Source of the DNA: Neelides folsomi
Lineage: Eukaryota > Arthropoda > Collembola > Neelipleona > Neelidae
DNA: 64,000 bases
Reading direction: 5' to 3'
Assembly (NCBI GenBank): GCA_034687125.1
Contig: JAQGBZ010000067.1
Coordinates: 1-64,000, forward strand
Part shown: piece after piece, positions 37,370 to 46,056 of the stretch
Numbering within the stretch: position 1 is the stretch's first letter
Layout of the letters: each line of letters starts with the position of its first letter
Program-made: the position numbers and the translations under genes
The notes under the pieces: model-generated
The model's database searches: none
What the model was told of the DNA's origin: nothing
Seen by the model: the letters and a program-made list of their open reading frames with translations, nothing else

Positions 37370-38413
37370 ATGGCTCATTTCAAACCAATTTCTTTTTATA
37401 TTTTATTCCTTATTTTCTCAACATCCTTCGTTCACTCCAAACCCACAGACGGATTTGAAGATAGTTTCTTCGATTCTGAAGAAAAAGCGGAGACAAATGC
37501 ACCAGTTGGCCTGTTCAAAGAAGAAGAATCCCAGATGGATCAAGATGTCGAGATTAAGATCACGAATTCGCATCAACATCACATCCAGGACCATCAGCAC
37601 GGTGAAGGTATGAAACGAGGAGATTTGGTTAAGAGTCCTGAAGATCGAGATTGTACAACGGGCGATTGTCCAATCGCGTCCAAATCCACTGGTTGGTCAT
37701 GTCAATACACATACGAATGTCGGAATTCTCCCCTTGGGGAACATTCAATCTGCAACCAAAATGTGTCACCGCCAATGCCCGGAGGCACCGGCCAATGTTC
37801 ATGCTACGACTGGCATAAGCAATCTTCGGACAAGAAGGACGTGCGACCTGAAGGATCTCGCTGCACTTTGGTCCGTAAGCTCCATGACATTTGTGACGAC
37901 TCTCGCGATTGCCAAGACACGAACACTGGAGAAGCAGAATGCGGGATTTTTATCGAATTCCATGAATTGAGATGTCAATGCAAAGGAGATTGGGTCGAAG
38001 TTGGGCCCGAGACTTGTGCTCCAGTTGCCAAACAAGAAGGAGATACATGTTCAAATAGTCAGCAATGTTCATCCGGGACTTTGGGACCATTGAGCAAATG
38101 CACAGCTGGAAGATGCAAATGTGACGACACGGTTTATCCATACACCCTTCCGACCATTTACTACAAGAGCAAATGCTACTACGCTCGAGTCATCGGAGAT
38201 CCCTGCCAGAGTGATGAAGAATGTCAAGGGTCAATTCATCCTAAAGCTTACTGCAAAGGTTCTGAAGCGTATTTGCCAAACACCAAAACTTGTCAATGTG
38301 ACGAAGGAAAATGCGACGGGCCGCCTGAACCAGACACTGGAATCGTTTCCACTTCCAAAGTTCTTCTCATCATCCCTGTTGTGTTCCTTTCACAATTTAT
38401 TTTCAACTTTTAG
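37370..38413 (+). CDS. EB-domain secreted, probably GPI-anchored protein
   Basis: Single-exon ORF of 347 aa. Signal peptide (MAHFKPISFYILFLIFSTSFVHS), an acidic and His-rich spacer, then four EB-type cysteine modules of the form C-x(n)-C...C...CxC, for example CTLVRKLHDICDDSRDCQD and ARVIGDPCQSDEECQGS. The C-terminus is hydrophobic (LLIIPVVFLSQF) with no following basic residues, as in GPI-anchor signals. EB modules occur in nematode and arthropod extracellular proteins; their function is mostly unknown. A polyadenylation signal AATAAA follows at about 38455. An upstream in-frame extension may come from the distal first exon at 36423. Confidence 0.8.
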   Translation: MAHFKPISFYILFLIFSTSFVHSKPTDGFEDSFFDSEEKAETNAPVGLFKEEESQMDQDVEIKITNSHQHHIQDHQHGEGMKRGDLVKSPEDRDCTTGDCPIASKSTGWSCQYTYECRNSPLGEHSICNQNVSPPMPGGTGQCSCYDWHKQSSDKKDVRPEGSRCTLVRKLHDICDDSRDCQDTNTGEAECGIFIEFHELRCQCKGDWVEVGPETCAPVAKQEGDTCSNSQQCSSGTLGPLSKCTAGRCKCDDTVYPYTLPTIYYKSKCYYARVIGDPCQSDEECQGSIHPKAYCKGSEAYLPNTKTCQCDEGKCDGPPEPDTGIVSTSKVLLIIPVVFLSQFIFNF

Positions 38414-39950
38414 ATTTTAAAAATAACATATTAAAAATAATTAAAATTAAAATAAAATAAAGCCATTTTTACGACTGAGGTTTAACCTAAAGGAGTATGA
38501 GTTTTTTAATGTACTTTTTTATACTTATTTGAACAATTTGGGAGTGGCGCTGTGATGACGCCTTGGCACACATTACCTCTATCAACCCTATCAGTAACAT
38601 AAGCTTGGAGCCATTATTGGACATTAACTCCATATAAAGAAATTTAATTATCAATTTACCTCGAGCTTTTATCATAAGAAGATAAAGTATAATTGGGACA
38701 AAAAGTTAAGGATTATGATTATGTGGAACTAATAAGATTAAATAGGAGAATTAAAATAAAAGCATGAAATATTCTTCACCTCATGTAGCTTAAAATAAAA
38801 TTTACATTTAGTCAATCATAAAAAGAATCAACCTGTGGTCAGATATTATTACTTTCCAATTAACCTTATTAAATTCATATTAAGTTTTCCTTAATTTAAT
38901 TAAACTATAGCTAATATTATTATTAAGAATGAAATAATAATTTATTTAAATATCCACGTGTGTGTCCTTTCTTTGACACATATAAAAATGTAAACATTTT
39001 CAAGAGTGATATAAAGACTTATTAAATAATACAAAAGTTTAATACTAAAGTATACGTAAGAAGTGCACGTAATAAAGTCGTGAATATTTGAATGTCCTTA
39101 AAGTCTTTATAGATTTACAGTGTCAAAAAATTTTATGATACTTTCACATGATTCTTATTATGGACAAATATTAGAAAAGAATGATACATCAGAGATGTTT
39201 AGGGAAATAAGTTATATCTAAAGACATAGGACATAGCATATCACAATATTAAGACTACAGTTCCAGTGAGGACACGAAAGTGATTTTGAAGAGCCAAGCA
39301 GTCTGATCTGTTTGGCTTCGAGATAAAAACTGTCAAGTTGAAAGAAGTTCAAAAAGTGAACCTGAACCTCTTTCCCATAAATGTATAAGAAATGAGGTGG
39401 AGCACTTCCACGTTCGACTAAAATACTCTACATGCTTTCACATTCATTTCTAATCAATGACACTTGTATTTGTACTCGATAGTTCTTGTAAGGAAAGTGA
39501 AGTTGACTCAAAGACATTTAATTCTATGTGTAATATCCAAAAGTCAATAGCTCAATGATTCAACTTAAATGTATTTACTTGTAATGAACAACGTAGTGTA
39601 ATAATGTTAATTTTTATCGCTTTACGCAAACAGTGATTGAAAATAGTTTGAGAAAATCAATTACATAAATATATTTGAGTACAACATTCTTTCAATGTAT
39701 GTATTTATGCTACAAAATCAATACCAGAAGATATAAAATTATATATGTACAAGGAGATAGATACTTAAAAGTTAAAACCTCTTAAATATTTCCGTTAAAA
39801 AATTCCAAAAGTTCTTGACATTTGAGAGTTTTTTTTAAATGACTATAATTATAAACCCAACTAAGACACGTACTTAACTAATTCATTAAAAGTCATTTAA
39901 AATTTAAATTTAACTATATTTGAAAATATTTACCGACTTATTAATTAAAA
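38414..39950. other. Long intergenic region
   Basis: About 1.5 kb of AT-rich DNA. It probably holds the upstream exons or promoter of the ITP gene, which are not recognisable by eye. No ORF or transposon seen. Confidence 0.45.
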
Positions 39951-40577
39951 ATGGAACGAAGGCAGTTAATGAACTTTTTATTATTAACTTTCACCACCGT
40001 TATTCAAATCTCTTCAAATGAAGGTAAAAGTGCGAGAATGGTGGTAATTGAATGTTCGACCAACATGGAATGCATCGCAGAGTTGGGAGAATATGCGGGA
40101 TGTTTTAGCGGGTTTTGCATGTGTCGACACGTTGGGCGGCGGGGATCGAGTTATGTCGAGAGTCGTTGTGTGCTGACTCGTCATTTGGGTGACGTTTGTG
40201 AGAGTGACGCCGAATGCGAGGTGGCGGGGGGGAATTGCGAGGAGGAGAGATGCATCCGGAACACAGGGACCCAACCCCAATTGCTTCCTCATTTTCTCCT
40301 TCTTAACCTTCTGCTCCTCCTCGGTTTCTGCTCCAGTTGGTCTCTGGAATGGGGGCGAGTTTGGTCGTTGTCTTCGCGCTGGCCGCCGTCGGTGTCGTCG
40401 CCCACGGGCTCGTCCTCGGCGGTCGCCCGCTCTCTAAAAGATCCTTCTTTGACATCCAATGCAAAGGAGTCTACGACAAAGGGATATTTGCCAAGCTCGA
40501 CCGCGTCTGTGACGATTGTTACAATTTATACAAAGAACCTCAGCTTCATTCCCTTTGCAGGTAATGAAAATCTTTAA
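39951..40577 (+). CDS. EB-like secreted ORF overlapping the ITP exon
   Basis: ATG-initiated ORF of 208 aa. Signal peptide (MERRQLMNFLLLTFTTVIQ), then about 80 residues with two EB-like Cys modules (CSTNMECIAELGEYAGC..., CESDAECEVAGGNCEEERC). A hydrophobic stretch (LLPHFLLLNLLLLLGFC) like the GPI tail of the neighbouring EB protein follows. That stretch is encoded by the polypyrimidine tract of the ITP 3' splice site (acceptor 40338). The frame then runs on for about 65 residues antiphase to the ITP exon. Either the mRNA ends or splices earlier than I can see, or one unspliced transcript encodes this protein and a spliced one encodes ITP. GC content is well above the surroundings. Confidence 0.5.
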   Translation: MERRQLMNFLLLTFTTVIQISSNEGKSARMVVIECSTNMECIAELGEYAGCFSGFCMCRHVGRRGSSYVESRCVLTRHLGDVCESDAECEVAGGNCEEERCIRNTGTQPQLLPHFLLLNLLLLLGFCSSWSLEWGRVWSLSSRWPPSVSSPTGSSSAVARSLKDPSLTSNAKESTTKGYLPSSTASVTIVTIYTKNLSFIPFAGNENL

Positions 40578-40943
40578 TTTTAATTAAATCCAATATCGAG
40601 CAAATTATTTTAATTTAAAGAAAGCGAGCAACTATATTCTGGATAACGAAACTAATAATTTTAATCAAAACTTTAATTACAGAATTTTCTTTTTCTCTTT
40701 TAACCGGCTTTTAAGTATTTGAATAATTTGCTCGAGTAATTTGTCCCTAACGCGAACATGCATTTACACTCTCAGAACAAAAATCACTAATCATTGTTCC
40801 TACACCAAAGAGCAAACTGTTTCTCGACCCCGGAGTTCATGGGTTGCCTCTTTGACCTCGCATTGGCGGAGAAGAAGGATGAGTACAAAGACTACATACG
40901 CCAGCTCTTCGCCCCAAACCCATATGCAACGAATGAACCCTGA
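40349..40943 (+). CDS. ITPL: ITP-like long form (ITPL), alternative C-terminus
   Basis: Same first coding exon as ITP (to 40560), joined to the upstream acceptor at 40810, so exon 40811-40943. This gives cysteines 5 and 6 in NCFSTPEFMGC and a C-terminus ending APNPYATNEP without an amidation Gly, as in arthropod ITPL/CHH-L forms. The stop TGA (40941-40943) is only 23 nt before the ITP acceptor, too short for a separate intron. ITPL transcripts must therefore carry the ITP coding segment as 3' UTR in the same exon. ITPL peptides are known as non-amidated forms, reported to lack or antagonise ITP activity in some species. Confidence 0.85.
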
Positions 40944-41081
40944 GGATCCATTTCCGCTTTCGACAGGTCGAATTGCTTCGGGTCCACGTACTTCAAAGGA
41001 TGTTTGGACGCCCTGCTCCTCATCGACGAGGAGGGGAAGTACGACGAGATGATTGAAATTCTCGGAAGAAGGAAGAAGTAG
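40349..41081 (+). CDS. ITP: Ion transport peptide (ITP/CHH family), amidated short form
   Basis: Exon 40339-40560 (ATG at 40349, after a strong acceptor at 40338) encodes a signal peptide, a very short precursor-related peptide, the KR cleavage site and the start of the mature hormone (SFFDIQCKGVYDKG). Splicing 40560 to 40967 completes it. The 72-residue mature chain has the six family cysteines at 7, 23, 26, 39, 43 and 52 and ends ...EMIEILGRRKK, that is, Gly for amidation plus basic residues. Known role: neurohormone controlling ion and water reabsorption in hindgut and related processes (CHH in crustaceans). 5'-untranslated exons must lie upstream but were not found. Confidence 0.92.
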
Positions 41082-41691
41082 AAAACACTTTTAAAAACTC
41101 ACAGTATTAAAAAACCTTTTCAGTCGTAGTCAAAAACAGAATGTAGAAAACAATTACCAAATAAAGACATTATATTACATTTTTCAATTATTATCACAAA
41201 GATGAAACAAAAAAGTTTTATTTATTTACTCTTATGATTTTTACACATTAAAATAAAACTTTTCGTTCATTTTCATTTCTCCAATCTTATGGTTAATGTT
41301 AAGTACACTTAAGTAAGCACACACTATACATGATTTGTTAATACATACATACTATTATAATAATTGTTTTCACATTAAAATAATTAAATAGTTTGAACAG
41401 AAACATTAAATTCAAAATGACTGGAAAAGATGAATAGAGAAATTTAGGTGGATTTGGAGAAAGTCTACAACATGAAGAATCAAGAATCATCCTATCCATT
41501 CATCTCAAATTAATCTTAAATATTTACTAAATTGATCAATTAACTATTTAAGTAAATAGCTAATTACATTAATTTAATTAAAGAAAATAAGACCAAAATA
41601 ATTAATTCTTATAGCAGATTTATTATTTTTAATCTCATTATTTGAATTTTACAATAATTATTAATGGCATTCAATTTCAGTATAAGATAGG
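41082..41691. other. Convergent intergenic region
   Basis: 3' UTR of ITP with AATAAA near 41160, then AT-rich 3' flank of the LRR gene. Confidence 0.5.
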
Positions 41692-43110
41692 TCATTCAAA
41701 ATCAGTAATGCTCTTTGAGGAAACTTTCTTGCAAATTCTGGCATTTGGATTTAAAATATATTTCCTTGACCGGTCCTTCTCAGTCATTTTCTTCCTGAAG
41801 ATTTTAATCACTTCCCCACCATCTCCAATCTTCACTTCCTTCATCGCTTCTTCCTCGTCCGACAGTCCCAGAATGGCCGAGAAGTCAGAATAAACATCTT
41901 TGGTTTTCTCGCTCGGACAATATTCCCTTAGCTGCGGCAAGAGGCTCGGAATTTGCAAATGTTCTCCCTCGGCCACCAACGGCGTGTCGTGGACTCTCAG
42001 GACCCGCAACTTTTCACAACTTACCAAATGCTGAAATTGGTAAACGTCTTTCAGAGGGTTTTTTGACAAGTCTAGAACTCTGAGTTTCTTGCATGATGAC
42101 AACGGAGTTGGATTCGTCACTAAATTCCCAGAAGCCATGAGGACTTCGAGATTGGTGAGAGCGTAAGCACCGTCGAGACTCTTCAATTTGCAATTCTGAA
42201 CCGAGAGAGAAACAATTCCAACTAAGGCTGTGCCCATATTTCTAAATGTTCCCAAATGAGAGTCATCCAGAATGATGGATTTAGCTTGTGGGTGACGTGA
42301 GAGGATGCAACTCAATTGCTCATCATGAGGCCATTTAGGTTCCTCGTATTTAATTTTAAAAACTGTAAAAGGCTCATTCGATTCATCTTCTTCAAAGTCT
42401 TTGTCCTGAGATCGTTCAAGAGGCAAAATCACGGCTGGGTTATTTTCATTCAACCTTAAATCTTCCATGGGCGGGAGTTTAAATCCTTCTTCTTCGAGTG
42501 GGATGGGAAAATCTTCCAATCCGGCTTTTTCCAATGGACCAAGTCCATTCATTGACAAAATCGAGTCACGATGAAGTTCCTCCGGATTCTTGGCATTTTT
42601 GGATCTCTTTTGCCTTTTCTTTGACCCTTTTTTCCCCGGTGATTGTGGGAATTTAAGATTCTTTGGGAGATAGGCACCGTCTCCGTGAGCGAAATTCCCC
42701 GTGTTGGTGTTTGGTGGGACTTTGGGATTTGACGTTTCTTTGACGAGTTTCTGAACATTTGACAATTCCTTGTTTTTCTCTTCCTTTGTTTTACCCGTTT
42801 CAGATTTATCTTCTTTGAGAGTGGTGAGACTTTTCATATCTCCGATTTTAATATTGGCCCTTTTTTCTGATTTTGTCTCATTTTCAAGGAGTTTTTCCTC
42901 TTGGGCTTTGGTGGCGAGCTTCAAAATGAACCTCAATTTCCGGTCAATCTGCTTGTCCTTTGGGACGTTGACGACGCTGCTGTCTTTTGGCTCAAGACTT
43001 CTTGACGCTGACGACTTTCGTTCAATGGCCTTCGAAAGTTGAAGAATGGCCTCCTTCTCTTCTTTCCTCTCAACGCTCAATTGAAAATTCACTTTCCGGG
43101 AAGAGTCCAT
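41692..43110 (-). CDS. LRRC56-like leucine-rich repeat protein
   Basis: Single-exon ORF, 472 aa, start ATG at 43110. The first ~240 residues are Lys/Glu/Ser-rich and probably disordered. Residues about 280-400 hold four to five leucine-rich repeats (SIILDDSHLG..., SLSVQNCKLKSLDG, LEVLMASGNLV, LRVLDLSKNPLKD, LRVLRVHDTPL). The opening pattern (LDDSHLGTFRNMGTAL) resembles LRRC56, a protein linked to intraflagellar transport and dynein-arm assembly. The family link is moderate; other LRR families are possible. No signal peptide, so likely cytoplasmic or ciliary. The lack of introns is unusual beside its neighbours. Confidence 0.6.
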   Translation of the reverse strand: MDSSRKVNFQLSVERKEEKEAILQLSKAIERKSSASRSLEPKDSSVVNVPKDKQIDRKLRFILKLATKAQEEKLLENETKSEKRANIKIGDMKSLTTLKEDKSETGKTKEEKNKELSNVQKLVKETSNPKVPPNTNTGNFAHGDGAYLPKNLKFPQSPGKKGSKKRQKRSKNAKNPEELHRDSILSMNGLGPLEKAGLEDFPIPLEEEGFKLPPMEDLRLNENNPAVILPLERSQDKDFEEDESNEPFTVFKIKYEEPKWPHDEQLSCILSRHPQAKSIILDDSHLGTFRNMGTALVGIVSLSVQNCKLKSLDGAYALTNLEVLMASGNLVTNPTPLSSCKKLRVLDLSKNPLKDVYQFQHLVSCEKLRVLRVHDTPLVAEGEHLQIPSLLPQLREYCPSEKTKDVYSDFSAILGLSDEEEAMKEVKIGDGGEVIKIFRKKMTEKDRSRKYILNPNARICKKVSSKSITDFE

Positions 43111-44181
43111 TTTAATTTATTTTAAATATTTATAAAAACTATAAAAATTATTTTCATTATTTTTTATTTCATTTTTTTATTATTTATAAGCGAGTTGCCA
43201 CTGTTGATGCTATAAATATTTACAATTATACATGTAGTATAATTTTGAATATAAATGGTAGTATGATATATGGTATACCGAACATTTCTTTAAGAATAAA
43301 AGCCAATACTCCTAAAATATAAAACTCCGTTTTTAATTTAATTCAGTATTCCTATCTTCGTACATAATACATCATACATCAAAATAGTCCGCGTTAAATA
43401 GACATGAATAAAGAAATATTTTATTTGTTTCGAAAGGCCCTAAAATTTCAAGTTATCCTCTCCGGCTAGGTTTGCCTTTTCCAAAGGTATCCAATTTGGA
43501 TAGCCGGACAACGGCTATCCAGAGTGGACAGGTGAACAGTGAATGACATATGATATTAAATCCTGAATTTTTAGGTCTTTTCGCATTAAAGTTAAACGAC
43601 GTTCACCTTCCCATATTATATTTTAATATCATATCTTATAATTTAGCATAAAGGTTTAAAGGAATGTTATAAATATTTTAATATATTTTGATATTTTTAT
43701 TGTATTTTATTTTTATAAAATTGTTCAAAAAATGTTTACTTTCCTTGCAAAAGTAATACCATATGTTTAAAAAATAATGCGAGCCATACACATTTATTAT
43801 ATTATACCCCCCTTTAAATTGCAAACCCACATATATAAATATGTATAACCTATTGGTAGGTTTGCATGTGTATTATTATATCTTTTTTTTAATAAACTTT
43901 ACTTTATTTCTCTTTCTTTGCTCTCAGCAATAATAATCAGAAATCAACGTCTCGTTATATAAAAATAAAACAATCCTTCAAAACTAGTTATTGATAATTT
44001 GGTGAACTGAAGGTAAATTGAATTTTTGCTGGTGTTAGACAAAAGATTTTATTTGCAACTTCATCAAAGTTAACTTAAATATTGATCATGTAACTCTAAT
44101 TGTTCCTTTATTTTAAATTAGATTAACTAATAATATTAAAATTATTATCTGACAATGTTTAGTAAAAATTAGTCAATAAAT
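43111..44181. other. Intergenic region with a short hairpin
   Basis: AT-rich spacer. The only structured part is the inverted repeat at 43497-43521 listed separately. Confidence 0.5.
43497..43521. repeat. 10-bp inverted repeat, 5-nt loop
   Basis: TGGATAGCCG - GACAA - CGGCTATCCA, a perfect 10-bp stem in otherwise unstructured AT-rich DNA. Could be a transposon remnant, a protein-binding site or chance. Confidence 0.8.
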
Positions 44182-44929
44182 TTAATTATTTCTGCATTCG
44201 TATTTTGCTCTTACAAATCTAACATTTCTGCACCTCATTGGAGAACAGCTAAAAATAAAAATAATTAACCAAATAAACATCACATTTTCCATTCATTCAT
44301 AAGTCGTTTGTAGTCTTGTAGTAATAATATTAGAATTAAACTTACCAAGGTTTATGTGGGCTTTCTTCTTTAGATTCTGGATTAGGGCACGACTCTCCAT
44401 ATTTGGAACACTAAAATAACAATAATGAATTTATGCTAACTAACATTGTCATTGTCATTACGTTAATCAAAATTGATGAATTCATTCACTAAATTAACCA
44501 AATACTTAAATTATCAATCGAATATTAAGAATATAATATAAGAACATGTTAAAAGTGTCTTACGACTGGAGTTGTCGTAGTCGTAGTCGTTGTTGGTCGT
44601 GTTGGTCTCGTCCTTCTGCTTGTTGTTCCTTGAGTTGTCGTCGAGGTCGAATTGGATGACTCTGTAGTGAGAGTTGGCAAAATGGAAGAAGATGAACCAG
44701 CCGTCGTTGTTGTAGAGTTAGAAGCAGCTGTGGTTGTAGAATCAGTCGGGGTTGGGAGCGTTGGTGATGATGTGGAGGTGACTGGAGCTTCGGTCGTAGA
44801 CGAGGTTTGAGTTGATGGTGCTTCGGTCGGTGGAGTAGGAGTATCTTCCTCCTCGTCATCGCCGTCGTCAACTTGACAATGAGCCGAGACAAAAAGTCCA
44901 ATAAATAAAATAATGAACAATCCCTTCAT
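44182..44929 (-). CDS. Secreted Thr-rich protein with knottin-type Cys tail
   Basis: Three exons (44929-44564, 44410-44346, 44248-44182) give 165 aa in consistent phase. Signal peptide MKGLFIILFIGLFVSAHC, a short acidic run (DDGDDEEED), about 90 residues of Thr/Ser/Pro that look heavily O-glycosylated, a basic patch (SRRTRPTRP), a second Thr run, and a 43-residue tail. The tail's six cysteines follow C-x6-C-x13-CC-x4-C-x11-C, the inhibitor cystine knot arrangement. Knottins serve as channel modulators, protease inhibitors or antimicrobial peptides; here the mucin-like stalk would present the knot. No specific family recognised, and no evidence that it is a toxin. Confidence 0.75.
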
Positions 44930-46056
44930 TTTTGGAGATTTTTATTGAGTAGATCGGATCGAGTTAATGAAATTTTGTGAAGTGAAGTTATGCGAAAATA
45001 TGGGAGTTTTATATGAAAAATTTAAAGGATGTAGAGAATTCTTATTTTGATTTATTTGACATAATTGGCTGATTTGATTATTCTAATAAGACAAATAGCT
45101 TATAAGCTATTTTATGATTTTATTATTTTCTCTTAAATTGACTAATGAGTAACGGGACAAAATTCGTCAATCTTTTACTTGTGTACATAAATTGTATCAT
45201 ATACCTTCATACATAATATGCTTTAAGTATTATATCTAAATCTATGTAAGACAGCATATTATGTAAATGTCTGAATCTGGTGTCTATTCTATTATTACAT
45301 CTGGTGTGTGCAAGTATTCAACAATTGTCAACAATTCAATTTACTTAAATAAATGATGAAAATGATTAATATCATTCTTATTTACAACAATAAAGCAAAC
45401 AAAACGTCATCGAATAGATGGCATGAATATGTTTTTCATGTCTATCATTATTTTATTGTTGTTATTCATCATACTCGTATTTTTCAATAAAATATTTATT
45501 CCATCAATTTCGTTGTTTCATTCATTAGGAAAATTATTTAGATTAATGGGTCAATAAAATGAACTCCTTTAATGAATTTATTTGAATTTCAAGTTTCATT
45601 TCATAAAAATTGATGTATCGTGCATGTACTAAAATTTATAAACAGTCAATGTGAATGTTTAAAAGAAATTATCTCTTTTATAAAATACCTTGCAGTTACA
45701 ATAAGTGAAACCAGTAAGAGCATTAATAATAAATATTTTATGATTATTTTAACAAATCTATTTGGAAAGCTTGTGAATAAAAGTTTAAAAATTTGCTATG
45801 TGTTGGAAAGGGATAATAAATGGAAATGTTGGTTAAATGGGATTAAATGTAATAACTCTCTCAGATAGATGACATTGAATTGGAATACAAAATCCCATTT
45901 CACAATGAAGCTAAAAAGTTTCCTATGAAACATTCAATCTAAAAATTGATCAAACAGTATTTAGTCTGTTTATAAAAATAAAATTAAGATGCAATAAATA
46001 AAAAATTTAAAAATCATACGGCAAAGAGTTGATCGTCTTTTCATTGAGATTTAATT
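44930..46056. other. Intergenic region
   Basis: AT-rich DNA. An 82-codon frame at 45620 starts with GTG and looks like chance. No other feature seen. Confidence 0.5.

Noticed and set aside
45620-45868. 82-codon ORF
   Set aside because: Begins with GTG; the first internal ATG frame stops at once. Looks like chance in AT-rich DNA.
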